A DNA stretch of 64,000 bases from a virus: IMG/VR virus record IMGVR_UViG_3300030012_004221, positions 62,001 to 126,000 of that record; one strand, 5' to 3'. The notes beneath the pieces are model-generated. The model saw only the letters and a program-made list of their open reading frames with translations. It was not told the origin of the DNA and searched no databases. Shown here one piece after another: positions 1-8,880 of this stretch. Made by a program: the position numbers and the translations under genes. Each line of letters begins with the position of its first letter. Within the stretch, counting starts at the first letter, position 1.

Positions 1-40
1 TTAGTTTATACTTACAGTATAACTATAAACTTATACCGTA

Positions 41-50
41 AATATACGAA
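41..50 (-). promoter_or_regulatory. candidate early/middle promoter motif TTCGTATATT
   Basis: Read on the minus strand this is TTCGTATATT, the same motif found 20-32 nt before gp32, RNase H, folE and dpdA. It would drive a gene that begins beyond the left edge of the window. The TATATT part resembles a -10 box. The assignment rests on recurrence only. Confidence 0.5.
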
Positions 51-71
51 AAATAACTAAAAAATCCAAGC

Positions 72-479
72 TTATTTGGTGGAAGAAGGAGATTTATATT
101 TGATGTAACCCCAAAGGTCATCTGTGTTTTTAAGAATAAACTGTTTACCATTATGTCCCTCTAATGGGATAATTTTACCATCTGGTCCAATTCTATCATA
201 AATATACCATAAAATTATTTTAGTTGCTTCACTACCATAAATCATAGACATATAAGTTTCAACAACTACCCAAAGTGGATCAGTTAATTTATGAGCATCA
301 ATACCACCTATTGATGATAATTCATTTTCCATTGTATCAGCAGCTATTAATTTATTAATCATAATGCCAAATGCTTTTTCTTCATTTTGACTAACATTAT
401 CTTTAATATTAGCTTCTGTCCCTAATATTTCTTTAAATAACTTTTGCAAGTCTTCTTTACCGTGTATACTATCTTCCAT
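72..479 (-). CDS. conserved hypothetical phage protein
   Basis: A 135-residue soluble protein with no signal peptide or membrane segment. Its central part (about residues 66-100) is rich in aromatics and contains the string ILWYIYDRIGPDG. I recall similar small proteins of unknown role in T4-like marine phages, but no function can be assigned. The start ATG follows the stop of the 53-residue ORF by one base (TAATATG), so the two are translationally coupled. Nothing suggests truncation. Confidence 0.75.
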   Translation of the reverse strand: MEDSIHGKEDLQKLFKEILGTEANIKDNVSQNEEKAFGIMINKLIAADTMENELSSIGGIDAHKLTDPLWVVVETYMSMIYGSEATKIILWYIYDRIGPDGKIIPLEGHNGKQFILKNTDDLWGYIKYKSPSSTK

Positions 480-480
480 A

Positions 481-642
481 TTATATTTTTTCTACACTAA
501 ATAAACTAGTAAATGATTCTAATTTTATTTTTTTTCTCTTTGCAGCTATAATTTCTGCATCTGAATTTGATTTAGCTTCTACTATTCCTACTGTTTCTTT
601 ATTAGGATCATTTTTGATAAAGTATTTATATTTACAACTCAT
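481..642 (-). CDS. small hypothetical protein (53 aa)
   Basis: An open frame of 53 codons filling the space between two longer genes. It starts with ATG inside the last codons of the upstream gene (11-nt overlap, ATGAGTTGTAA) and ends one base before the next start. The product is lysine-rich (contains AAKRKKIKLES) with no known motif. Tight packing on both sides and the absence of any alternative use for the interval are the main support. Confidence 0.6.
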   Translation of the reverse strand: MSCKYKYFIKNDPNKETVGIVEAKSNSDAEIIAAKRKKIKLESFTSLFSVEKI

Positions 643-982
643 ATTTTTCTATTAATTTTTTAATTTTATGACACGCCTCATATTCTTCATCTTCAATTAA
701 TAAATGGATCATCTTCATTAGTGGCTTTTTAAATTGGGATCTATTTATTTCTACTATAACTGATAAATTAAGTACATTAAACAACTCAGCTTTTGGTAGT
801 TTATTTTTTAGAGCATACACTATAGCTTTATATGATTCTTTTAAAACAAAATTATTAAATTTATGACTATTAGCTAGTTCAAATAGATCTTCTTGATTAT
901 TCCAATCTATTTCAATAAATACAGCTTCTCTTTCGATTTTTTTATCTTCTTTTTCCATCTGTAGTGTATTTAGGGATTCCAT
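632..982 (-). CDS. hypothetical protein (116 aa)
   Basis: A charged, helix-prone 116-residue protein (Glu/Lys/Leu/Ile rich, e.g. LLIEDEEYEACHKIKKL near the C-terminus) without a recognisable domain. It lies directly downstream of the glycosyltransferase at 992 and overlaps the 53-aa ORF. An ATATTTATA motif abuts its start codon, which is too close for that motif to supply a normal leader. Function unknown. Confidence 0.7.
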   Translation of the reverse strand: MESLNTLQMEKEDKKIEREAVFIEIDWNNQEDLFELANSHKFNNFVLKESYKAIVYALKNKLPKAELFNVLNLSVIVEINRSQFKKPLMKMIHLLIEDEEYEACHKIKKLIEKYEL

Positions 983-991
983 TATAAATAT
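983..991 (-). promoter_or_regulatory. late-type motif ATATTTATA adjacent to a start codon
   Basis: The nine bases read ATATTTATA on the minus strand and touch the ATG of the 116-aa gene. At other late-type sites the motif is 12-35 nt upstream of the start. Here it could serve the following 53-aa and 135-aa genes, or be fortuitous in AT-rich DNA. Confidence 0.25.
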
Positions 992-1789
992 TTAAAAATT
1001 TATTCCTCTGATTAACTGTCCTTTAGGTCTATGAGAATTATTTTCTAATAGCTGAGGTGCTATACCCCACTTATACATAAACATTTGTGCAGCTGGTCCT
1101 TCAGTTGCCTTAAATTTATCACCTTCTTTACCATTTTTAGTAGCTGTGCTTCCAAAATGATATAAATGAGCATTGTGGGTTCTAATAAACCCTAACCCCA
1201 TTAAATCTAATTTTAAAAAGAAATCCCAATCACATATAAATGGTGATTGATACATTGTATCAAACCCACCTGCAGCCATATAATATTTTTTATACATTGC
1301 AAACGGAAATATACCACCATCAACAGTTAATGTATCTTTTTTAATAGATTTTTCATATTCAACAAATTCACTATACTTAAATTCTTTTGGATTACTACCA
1401 AAATCCTTAACTGGGAATTTAAATATACCAGGACCTGTTGGCTCTATTTGATTTAATGTTAGTACTGTTTTTTCTTTATCTTTAAGAGTATCTAATATTA
1501 CACCATCCCAATCTTTACAAAATACATTATCATCATTTACAATAAAAATAATTTCATTACTAGCATTAATTACTCCTAAATTAAGTGCTTGTTGCATTCC
1601 CTGATTTTGGCCTAAATCAAGTACATCAATACTATCTTTATATTTATTTAATATTTCTTGACTTTCTTCTATATAGCCATCTACAGCTACAATAATTTCA
1701 TTTTCATTTGTTTGTTGTTCAATAGCTGATTTTAAACAAATATCTAAATACTCTGGGTTTCTATATGTTGGTATTATTAAACTTATCAT
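992..1789 (-). CDS. family 2-type glycosyltransferase
   Basis: A 265-residue GT-A fold enzyme. The N-terminus SLIIPTYRNPEYLDICLKS is the usual GT2 opening, a VNDDN motif near residue 87 provides the metal/nucleotide-sugar-binding acidic pair, and a GGFDTMYQSPFICDWD stretch resembles the acceptor-side conserved region. It should transfer a sugar from a nucleotide-sugar donor in the cytoplasm. It heads one end of a run of glycan-modification genes (992-13064). The acceptor (host polysaccharide, phage structural protein or DNA) cannot be told from sequence. Confidence 0.85.
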   Translation of the reverse strand: MISLIIPTYRNPEYLDICLKSAIEQQTNENEIIVAVDGYIEESQEILNKYKDSIDVLDLGQNQGMQQALNLGVINASNEIIFIVNDDNVFCKDWDGVILDTLKDKEKTVLTLNQIEPTGPGIFKFPVKDFGSNPKEFKYSEFVEYEKSIKKDTLTVDGGIFPFAMYKKYYMAAGGFDTMYQSPFICDWDFFLKLDLMGLGFIRTHNAHLYHFGSTATKNGKEGDKFKATEGPAAQMFMYKWGIAPQLLENNSHRPKGQLIRGINF

Positions 1790-1790
1790 A

Positions 1791-2501
1791 TTATTTTTTT
1801 ATTATGTAGGATCCTGTATGAAATCCTGATTCTGATCCTACTACACGTTTCTCTAATGAATATACTTTATCATCATAAGGATTACGTACTTCTAAAGGTA
1901 GGTTTTTTTCTATCATCCAATCTTTTACAGCTGCTGCTGCTTCAAATAAACATAAATCATCAAATATAATCATTCCACCTTTTTCAACTTTATCATATAA
2001 ATAATCTAATACTTCTCTTGTAGGTGAATAACCATCTACATCTATTCTTAATAAAGCAATTTTATTAACATTAATGTTAGGTAATGTTTTATTAACGAAT
2101 CCTTTTACAAAATTTATCCTTGGGTCATTTTCTAAACCAAATTGTTTAAATACACTTTGTACGTCTGGTAAAGGTATACTCATACCCATATCATTACCCT
2201 TTTGGAACCTTTCACTAGTTTTACCGGCAGCATCTGAGTATGTTAATTTATCATATTTTGCATCTTCCAATGGTTGGAAACCTTTAAATGAATCGCACAC
2301 CCATATTGTTCTATCTTTAAATAAATGACTTAAAAATACAGAATAACCACCTTTCCAAACACCACACTCAATAATATCACCTTGAATGGAATTAATATTA
2401 TAATAATTTCTAACAACAGTTTGAAATAAAGGTTCACTAACCATAGTTACCTTATTTCCTCTAACTCCTGTTATTATGCTGTTTATAAAATCTATATCCA
2501 C
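1791..2501 (-). CDS. TylF/MycF-like sugar O-methyltransferase
   Basis: A 236-residue class I SAM-dependent methyltransferase. The ECGVWKGG motif (about residue 41) is the SAM-binding loop of the TylF/macrocin O-methyltransferase family, followed by CDSFKGF and a metal-binding-type acidic patch LLRIDVDGY and IIFDDL typical of that family. Members methylate hydroxyls of sugars, which fits the surrounding glycosyltransferases. It overlaps the preceding methyltransferase gene by one base. Confidence 0.85.
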   Translation of the reverse strand: MDIDFINSIITGVRGNKVTMVSEPLFQTVVRNYYNINSIQGDIIECGVWKGGYSVFLSHLFKDRTIWVCDSFKGFQPLEDAKYDKLTYSDAAGKTSERFQKGNDMGMSIPLPDVQSVFKQFGLENDPRINFVKGFVNKTLPNINVNKIALLRIDVDGYSPTREVLDYLYDKVEKGGMIIFDDLCLFEAAAAVKDWMIEKNLPLEVRNPYDDKVYSLEKRVVGSESGFHTGSYIIKK

Positions 2502-3133
2502 TAATACGTTTTTTTATTTGTTACCCTTTCTAATACAGTTAATCCTTGACAATTAGTAAATCTTTCCTTAATTCTCCAATTTTGTTCATTAACCCTTAAA
2601 AATTCTTCAATAGCAGGCCAAATACCTTTACCTTTAGGAAAACCCTCAGGTCTGGGGTTATCCCATCCTAAATGTTTTTCATAACCTACTTCATCAACAA
2701 ACTCACAACTTGTAGTATCATGCATAATTATCCATTTACGTACTTTAGAAGCATGTAATTGTAATTCAGCTTTTAATTGTTTATAAACATGCCAAGTATC
2801 TATAAATAATAAATCTGTTGGTGCTATATCAGCTTCTAAAACATTTTGACAGATAAACCTAAAATCAATATTATTTTCATTAGCTATATTAATTACATCA
2901 TTTAGTTCACTTGCTGCCTGAAATTCTCTAGGGTGGAATATATCATATGATCTTAATACTTCTGGTTTACCTGCTAAAAATGCCCAAGTTGAAACTACTC
3001 CTCTAACCCCCATTTCAGTTATATGTCTACTTTTTTCAGCGTAGTTTTTTAAAGTATACAAATGCTCACGCATATCGTTAGATTTAGTCTGATTGTATAT
3101 ATCTTTTAATTTTTCGTCTAAATTTACTTTCAT
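2501..3133 (-). CDS. SAM-dependent methyltransferase, sugar cluster
   Basis: The product is 210 residues if it begins at the MKVNLDEKL methionine. I chose this start because its ATG overlaps the upstream stop as ATGA; a longer open frame reaching 3178 would overlap the previous gene by almost 50 nt. EMGVRGVVST is a SAM-binding glycine loop, followed by RSYDIFH and LLFIDTWHVY, which fit a class I methyltransferase of the CmcI/Methyltransf_24 kind. A HDTT motif follows the fourth strand. Substrate unknown; the neighbours suggest a sugar. Confidence 0.75.
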   Translation of the reverse strand: MKVNLDEKLKDIYNQTKSNDMREHLYTLKNYAEKSRHITEMGVRGVVSTWAFLAGKPEVLRSYDIFHPREFQAASELNDVINIANENNIDFRFICQNVLEADIAPTDLLFIDTWHVYKQLKAELQLHASKVRKWIIMHDTTSCEFVDEVGYEKHLGWDNPRPEGFPKGKGIWPAIEEFLRVNEQNWRIKERFTNCQGLTVLERVTNKKTY

Positions 3134-3801
3134 ATAAGTTCCCAATTTATAGTAGGTGATAATAATCCCTCCATACAATGTGTAGCTAATCCTGGTATTG
3201 GGGTTAGTACATATCTTTGTCTTTCTTGATTAAGATACATAAAAGTATTATGATCTCCAACTGCATTTTCCCAAACATCATAATCTTGATCAAACATATC
3301 TCTTGTAATAATAAAAGTACCACAAGTACTAGGGGTTGTTCTCCAATGATGTGTTTTTGAAGTTATTACTTTTGATGCTAAATTATCATACATAGGCATG
3401 TACTTATCATTATGATCATATAAAGATACGTAATTTAAAGATTTATAAGTTGAAAATAAATCAATTATTTTATCAACCCAATTATCTAAATGTAGATAAT
3501 CATTTTCAACAAAATAAATAAGATCATCCTTATCCATTTTAGTATTTTGAATGTGTTTTAGTAAATCTCTATATGATAATAAACTTGAACGGTAATTAGT
3601 AGAAAATAATTCAAACTTATCTTTATAATTTTTTGTAAAATCATCTTCTATATTACCATCTAAAGCTAAAGTTAAATTAATATTATCTTTACCTTCAATA
3701 GTTTTAAGTAAATTTTTCCAACATTTTTCAAATGTAAACCAATGAGGTCTATTTCTTACTACACAATTTGAAGCATGTCTATAATATATGTGTATTTTCA
3801 T
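3130..3801 (-). CDS. GT-A-like glycosyltransferase
   Basis: A 223-residue protein beginning MKIHIYYRHASN, with the pattern YFVENDYLHLDNWV around residue 95-108 in the place of a GT-A DxD region, and STCGTFIITRDMF as in acceptor-site segments. This fits a divergent glycosyltransferase or GT-like protein. It is one base from the GNAT-methyltransferase gene upstream and overlaps the methyltransferase downstream. Family assignment is by pattern only, so the specific activity is open. Confidence 0.6.
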   Translation of the reverse strand: MKIHIYYRHASNCVVRNRPHWFTFEKCWKNLLKTIEGKDNINLTLALDGNIEDDFTKNYKDKFELFSTNYRSSLLSYRDLLKHIQNTKMDKDDLIYFVENDYLHLDNWVDKIIDLFSTYKSLNYVSLYDHNDKYMPMYDNLASKVITSKTHHWRTTPSTCGTFIITRDMFDQDYDVWENAVGDHNTFMYLNQERQRYVLTPIPGLATHCMEGLLSPTINWELI

Positions 3802-4949
3802 TATTTTTTACAAACTAACATTATACTTGAACATAAATCTGGATATTGTTGACCTAAAGCATAACATCCATCTAAATAATCTTTATTTATTATATCTGTT
3901 TTTAATAATTTATCCCATTGAAAATTAGCTAATGCCTTAAAAAATATTCCTGATCTATTAGTAACATTCAACCCAGCTTCAATAGCATGACTATCTAAAA
4001 CATCTAAAGTATAAGTTATATGGTGTCCATGTTCTTTTTCTCTAGGTGTAATTGAGGTATTATGAGGTATTAATCCCATTTTAACAGCAATTTGTCTTGA
4101 CGGTGCATTTGCATTTGGAACAACTATAAATAACTTTCCTTTATCTGATAGCCATTCATTTTTAATTTTTTTAAGAAGTTCTACAGGCTTTTCTATATGT
4201 TCTAATACATGAGTAATAATAATATTATCATATTTAACAGGTAATTTTATATCTTCAAATCTACCTTCAACCCATCTTACATCAATTCCTATTTTTTCTT
4301 TAGCTTCATTAATAGCTTCAGATGAGGCCTCTACACAAGTAATAGAATCAAAATACGGAAGTAATCTTTTAGTAAAATCACCTTTAAAACTTCCTAATTC
4401 TAAACAATTCCCATTTACAAAATAAGGTTCAAATGATTTTATCATATAAGGATGCATCACATCAAAATCAAAATTATAAGCATATTTATGCGTTTCAGTA
4501 TCTTTAAACTCTTTATTGTAATCTCTTTCTAATTTAATACCCATTGTTATTATTTTTTCTTCGTCGTTTTTAACTATTTTAAAATTATGTTTTAAATAAA
4601 AATTTATAGCATTTTTATTCTGTCTAAATACTTCTAAATTAATTTCTTTGTATTTCTTATTTTTATAATACTTAATACATTCATTTAATAATGAAGCACC
4701 AATTCCTTTTTTACTATGTGTTTTATCTACACTTACGTTAGTAATAAATGCATTTTTATGATTTTCATTAGGGTATGCTGCAATTAACCCTATTAACTCA
4801 TTATCTTCAAATCGTTCAAATTTATCAGCACTTAAAAATATTTTTTGAGAATATTCTGTTAAATTTACATAACTATGTAGTTTGGGTGTAAAATTATTTT
4901 TACATACCTCTAAATGATTTCTTATATGTGCTAATGTTGATTTATTCAT
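3801..4949 (-). CDS. GNAT acetyltransferase fused to methyltransferase
   Basis: A 382-residue two-domain protein. Residues about 1-140 form a GNAT N-acetyltransferase: VDKTHSKKGIGASLLNECI contains the acetyl-CoA-binding Q/RxxGxG/A-type loop, followed by NKNAINFYLKHNF. Residues about 150-382 form a class I methyltransferase with LELGSFKGDF (SAM loop), CVEASSEAI and a DNIIITHVLEHIEKP motif typical of Methyltransf_11/23 families. Both activities could act on a nucleotide-linked amino sugar. The fusion is continuous in one frame, with no sign of a frameshift. Confidence 0.8.
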   Translation of the reverse strand: MNKSTLAHIRNHLEVCKNNFTPKLHSYVNLTEYSQKIFLSADKFERFEDNELIGLIAAYPNENHKNAFITNVSVDKTHSKKGIGASLLNECIKYYKNKKYKEINLEVFRQNKNAINFYLKHNFKIVKNDEEKIITMGIKLERDYNKEFKDTETHKYAYNFDFDVMHPYMIKSFEPYFVNGNCLELGSFKGDFTKRLLPYFDSITCVEASSEAINEAKEKIGIDVRWVEGRFEDIKLPVKYDNIIITHVLEHIEKPVELLKKIKNEWLSDKGKLFIVVPNANAPSRQIAVKMGLIPHNTSITPREKEHGHHITYTLDVLDSHAIEAGLNVTNRSGIFFKALANFQWDKLLKTDIINKDYLDGCYALGQQYPDLCSSIMLVCKK

Positions 4950-5907
4950 CTTCTAATACTGCTAATCCAAACCCATATTTACCAAATTCGTTTCCATTGT
5001 AAAGCATATACCACTTATCATCTAACTGAAACACATGGGGGTAATGATGCATTTCACTATCCCAACCTTTATCTGAATAGTGTATTCCTACATTTTTATC
5101 GTCTCTTACCCAATCTATTAAATTAGTAGAGTGAGCATAACCTATTTTATATCCTCTTCCTTTTTTATTTCTAAAATCTAAACCTTCTCTATAAACAAAA
5201 TACATATGATATTTTCCATCTTTATAAAATACATCAGGTCCCGCTTGACACTCATTAGGTCCTAAAATATCATCAATAATATTTTGATCATGTTTTAACC
5301 AATTAATACCATCTTTAGAAAATGCCATTTTAATTTTATAAATTATTTCTGGTCTATCATTATGGTTTATCCATTTTTCTCCAGCAAGATAAAATAAAAT
5401 ATATGAATTTCCAAATTGTCTTATTTTAGGTCCACTAATAACATAAGGTTCATTTGCTGATGGTCCTAATATTGGACCTTTTCCATATCTTTCAAATGTA
5501 TCACCTCCATTTTTACTAGTAGCTAATCCTATAGAGCAATTAAATGGAACTGATTTACATCTATACCAACCAGCATAATAAAGATTAATATCATTGCCCT
5601 CTTGAATAATAGATGAGGGATATATTGAATGTTCATCAAAAGCACCTATACTACCTAAGGGCATAACAGGTTTATCAGAAACACGTAATACTTTAGTTAA
5701 ATCATTTCTATCTAATTCTAACCATGTTGTGTTTGAGCTCATTTCACCATCAGCTTCCCTTTCCGGTCTACAGGCGAAATAAACTCTAACACAATCATCT
5801 TTTACTAAAGTACTAACTGATTGTGAGTGGGATTTCATCCAATCTCTTTTAATACCATCATCCCACTTTGTTGGGTCAAATACTTGACCTAATTTTTTCC
5901 ATTTCAT
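4942..5907 (-). CDS. glycosidase-like five-bladed beta-propeller protein
   Basis: A 321-residue protein with repeated blade signatures (VRVYFACRP, INLYYAGWY, IGLATSKNGGDTFERYG, MAFSKDGINWLKHD, YHMYFVYREG, IGYAHSTNLIDW, WYMLYNGNEFG). Such xxYYxG...S.DGxxW repeats are typical of GH43/GH130-like five-bladed propellers. It lacks a signal peptide and so acts in the cytoplasm or in the virion. Proteins of this kind also occur inside polysaccharide clusters. Whether it cleaves, phosphorolyses or only binds glycans is not decidable from sequence. It overlaps both neighbours by a few bases. Confidence 0.7.
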   Translation of the reverse strand: MKWKKLGQVFDPTKWDDGIKRDWMKSHSQSVSTLVKDDCVRVYFACRPEREADGEMSSNTTWLELDRNDLTKVLRVSDKPVMPLGSIGAFDEHSIYPSSIIQEGNDINLYYAGWYRCKSVPFNCSIGLATSKNGGDTFERYGKGPILGPSANEPYVISGPKIRQFGNSYILFYLAGEKWINHNDRPEIIYKIKMAFSKDGINWLKHDQNIIDDILGPNECQAGPDVFYKDGKYHMYFVYREGLDFRNKKGRGYKIGYAHSTNLIDWVRDDKNVGIHYSDKGWDSEMHHYPHVFQLDDKWYMLYNGNEFGKYGFGLAVLEDE

Positions 5908-6611
5908 ATTAAAGTATATTCATTTAAATAATCTGTTATATCTTGCCTTTTATTAAACATTAAAACATCTAAAATAGAAAGCCAAGGAATAAATTCATTA
6001 TTATATTGTTTATAATTTAAAGGTGGGGATTTTATAAACATTAAATCTAAACCTTCATTTTTAAAATCTTGAACATCATATAATTCTTGTCCACCAATAG
6101 CATTTATGTAAGTACTACCATTTAATTTTTTACATATAGCCACTACTTTATCTCTTCCTTTTAACGTATGATCAATATTTACATTTGATGATATTGTAAT
6201 TTTAGTATCAATTCTTAAATATGAATTTAATAAATGTAAACTTCCTAATATAAATTCAAATAAATTAGTATTAGGTAATTCAAAGATTGAACTAATAATT
6301 GGTAATACTTTATCATAATAAGGTGCTTTTCTATAAGCAGCTTTGATTTGATTTAGCATTTTTAATTTTTCTTTATCCCAACTATCAGCTAAAAATCTAT
6401 CTTTAACGTCTAAATAATCAGAGTCTTTTTTTAAAGGTAATGTTAAAATTTTATCATTACCATTAACCAATATTCTATTTCTATTAATCCAACCTTTTTT
6501 AGTATACTGGATATTATCATAGATTACAAACTCATCTACTGAGTTTATTAGGTGAAAATATCCTACATATGGGAGAAAGTAGGGTTGCATTATTGCTACT
6601 CTCTTACTCAT
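5904..6611 (-). CDS. WbqC-like protein
   Basis: A 235-residue protein opening with VAIMQPYFLPYVGYFHLI, then YDNIQYTKKGWINRNR, the hallmark of the WbqC family found in O-antigen and polysaccharide gene clusters. The family is thought to act in amino-sugar metabolism or transfer, but the exact reaction is poorly defined. It is encoded between the glycosidase-like gene and the aminotransferase-like gene, which supports a part in making one modified sugar. Confidence 0.85.
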   Translation of the reverse strand: MSKRVAIMQPYFLPYVGYFHLINSVDEFVIYDNIQYTKKGWINRNRILVNGNDKILTLPLKKDSDYLDVKDRFLADSWDKEKLKMLNQIKAAYRKAPYYDKVLPIISSIFELPNTNLFEFILGSLHLLNSYLRIDTKITISSNVNIDHTLKGRDKVVAICKKLNGSTYINAIGGQELYDVQDFKNEGLDLMFIKSPPLNYKQYNNEFIPWLSILDVLMFNKRQDITDYLNEYTLI

Positions 6612-6612
6612 G

Positions 6613-7236
6613 CTATTGATTGTAAATTGGAAATTTAGATAAATCAGGATAAGGCATTGTTTTATCCTTATTCTTTATTGGTTTTTCACCATTCCAAAAT
6701 TGACCCATTAATAATAAACCTCTAGCTGCCAATTCAGGCATCATATAAAAATTCCATCCTAACATATCAAAATTATCATCATGATATGAACATTCACGTC
6801 TACCACTGTATCTAGCGCGTTTAAACCATAGGTAAGCATCATGATCATCAGTTATAATAGCTCCACCTTTACTTAATTTAAAATGTTTAAACGGACCAGT
6901 AAACGATAAACACATATGTGTATTTGGTTTATACATTCCATAAGTAAAACTTAATGCAGCATCCCATACTTTAGTTCCCCCTAAATTATAAGCCCCAGTT
7001 ATTGTTTTACCTTTAACTTTTTTCCATTTAATTTTAGCACCCGCATGAATTATTTCACATGGAACTGATGGGTAGGTTCTATTAGGTATTTCAATTTCTT
7101 TACCTTTAACTCCCTCATACATTAATGATAAGAAAATAGCATTACTACAATTATCAAGGCAAACTGCATAAGGAGCCCCTGTATATTCAGCTAATTTAGT
7201 TTCTAATTCATTAGTACAATCATAAACATTATTCAT
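6613..7236 (-). CDS. DegT/DnrJ/EryC1-like aminotransferase, short form
   Basis: A 207-residue relative of PLP-dependent sugar aminotransferases. NELETKLAEYTGAPYAVCLDNCSNAI matches the N-terminal region of the family, and CLSFTGPFKHFKLSKGGAIITD is the segment carrying the PLP lysine. Normal members are about 360-400 residues, so the C-terminal domain is largely missing. It may be a minimal version or a partner subunit. An AAAAAGTTAT element lies just before the start. Confidence 0.75.
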   Translation of the reverse strand: MNNVYDCTNELETKLAEYTGAPYAVCLDNCSNAIFLSLMYEGVKGKEIEIPNRTYPSVPCEIIHAGAKIKWKKVKGKTITGAYNLGGTKVWDAALSFTYGMYKPNTHMCLSFTGPFKHFKLSKGGAIITDDHDAYLWFKRARYSGRRECSYHDDNFDMLGWNFYMMPELAARGLLLMGQFWNGEKPIKNKDKTMPYPDLSKFPIYNQ

Positions 7237-7242
7237 AACTTT

Positions 7243-8256
7243 TTATTTTTCTTCTGTTTTCCAAAACTCATAGATTCCTTTATCTAACTCATATTCACCC
7301 CAAAAGAATCTTTCTCTCATAGGTTGGGTTTGAGCCCATTCCCACATTTTAGTTAATCCCTCTTCTAAATCAATTTTATGATCAAAATCTAATAATTCAA
7401 CTGATTTTTCCCAAGTAGACCAAGCATGTTTAGCTTCATGTCTACCTTCTAAATACTTTGGTTTTAAATCTGTACCTGTAACTTTAATTAATGTTTGACA
7501 TGCTTCATTTATAGTATATTCTTTAATACCACCTAAATTAATTATTTCATCAATACATTCATCTCTTTGTGACGCATTCCAAAATGGAATAATAGAATCA
7601 TCTACATAACTAAATGCTCTCACTTGTTCACCATCACCAAATATTGTTGGTTGCATATCATTCATAATTTGGTACATCCAAATACCTAGCACATTCCTAT
7701 ATTTATCCCAAATATTTTGGTTTTGACCATAAAAATTATGTGGTCTTACAATTGTATATTTTAAACCATGTTGTTCGTAAGCAATTTTTAAATCCATTTC
7801 AACTCCATATTTAGCTACAGCATAAGGATCAATTGGTGACTGTTGTAAATCTTCATGGAATGGTGGTTCATATTTATTTCCATAAACTGACATTGAACTG
7901 GCAAATACAAATCTATTTACATCATGTTTAATACTACAAGTAATTAAATTAGTAGATGCAATTAAATTATTTTCGTAATTATATTTTCTAATAAACGGAC
8001 TTAAACCTTCAGCAGCATACGCAGCAAAATGATAAACAATATCTGGTTGGTATTTTTTAAATAATTTATCTACTCTATTTAGAGATTTAAGATCAAATTT
8101 ATAAAATTTAACACCTTTAGGAATATTCTCAATATACCCCCCACTTAAATCATCTACACCTACTACTTTATAATCTGTGTTGTTAATAATCCAATCTGCT
8201 AGTCTACTTCCTAGTAAACCTGCTACTCCTGTTACTAATACTATTTTTTTACTCAT
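7243..8256 (-). CDS. NAD-dependent sugar epimerase/dehydratase
   Basis: A 337-residue extended short-chain dehydrogenase. The N-terminal Rossmann loop is TGVAGLLGSRL (GxxGxxG), the catalytic pair is in DPYAVAKYG (YxxxK), and SSMSVYG supplies the upstream serine. It should epimerise or dehydrate a nucleotide-activated sugar in the cytoplasm. It overlaps the GT2 gene by 4 nt and sits two genes from another epimerase. The pair probably works in successive steps of making one donor sugar. Confidence 0.9.
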   Translation of the reverse strand: MSKKIVLVTGVAGLLGSRLADWIINNTDYKVVGVDDLSGGYIENIPKGVKFYKFDLKSLNRVDKLFKKYQPDIVYHFAAYAAEGLSPFIRKYNYENNLIASTNLITCSIKHDVNRFVFASSMSVYGNKYEPPFHEDLQQSPIDPYAVAKYGVEMDLKIAYEQHGLKYTIVRPHNFYGQNQNIWDKYRNVLGIWMYQIMNDMQPTIFGDGEQVRAFSYVDDSIIPFWNASQRDECIDEIINLGGIKEYTINEACQTLIKVTGTDLKPKYLEGRHEAKHAWSTWEKSVELLDFDHKIDLEEGLTKMWEWAQTQPMRERFFWGEYELDKGIYEFWKTEEK

Positions 8257-8876
8257 AATGTATTATAATAATTGTTTTGTTTTACTTGTTTTTCTATATC
8301 TTTAGGATGATACAAAGCAAATCTTTCTTCTTCAAGCAGATTAGACCATGTTTTATATCCTTCTAGTACTTCATGTACTTTATTTACCCATCTAATTTTA
8401 GTATTATTTTTATAAATTCTCCACTGAAAATCAGGCCAATTAACCCAACCTTTATCATTTACATTCCATCTCCACTGTCTAACATACTCTTCAGTTAAAC
8501 CATGTACTGTATTAACTCTAGGTACTCTAATTACTTCATTATCTGGATTACTTAATATTATTTCTGGTAGATATTCTATTAATGTTTCATGTGGCATTTC
8601 ATCTGCATCTATTTGAAATATCCAGTCACCACTGCACATATCAGTTAATTTATTTTTCCAATTAGCAAAATGCCCATCAAATTCACCTGGTACCCAAGCA
8701 AATTCTCCATTAATAGATTTTGCTCTTAAAAACTGTTCTATACCCTCATGACCATTATTAATGTCATATAACACAACAACATCGTCTTCTGGTCTTTTAT
8801 TTTTTAGTAAAAAAGGAATTAATCTTTGTATTTCTACAAACTCGTTGCAAACTGTAATGGCATAACTGATTCTCAT
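8253..8876 (-). CDS. family 2 glycosyltransferase
   Basis: A 207-residue GT2-like protein. It opens ISYAITVCNEFVEIQRLIPFL and carries a clear DxD in FQIDADEMPHETL (about residue 91), followed by WRWNVNDKGWVNWPDFQWR, a tryptophan-rich segment seen in a subgroup of such enzymes. It is shorter than many GT2 enzymes but includes the full donor-binding half. It lies between the two epimerase genes. Confidence 0.8.
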   Translation of the reverse strand: MRISYAITVCNEFVEIQRLIPFLLKNKRPEDDVVVLYDINNGHEGIEQFLRAKSINGEFAWVPGEFDGHFANWKNKLTDMCSGDWIFQIDADEMPHETLIEYLPEIILSNPDNEVIRVPRVNTVHGLTEEYVRQWRWNVNDKGWVNWPDFQWRIYKNNTKIRWVNKVHEVLEGYKTWSNLLEEERFALYHPKDIEKQVKQNNYYNTL

Positions 8877-8880
8877 ATGG

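Noticed and set aside
623-630. T4-like late box TATAAATA in gene direction
   Set aside because: It is within the coding start of the 53-aa ORF (codons Lys-Tyr-Lys-Tyr) and was not noticed at structural-gene starts.
3134-3178. N-terminal extension of the methyltransferase at 2501
   Set aside because: The ATGA overlap at 3133 is the normal junction here and the extension is unlike the family.
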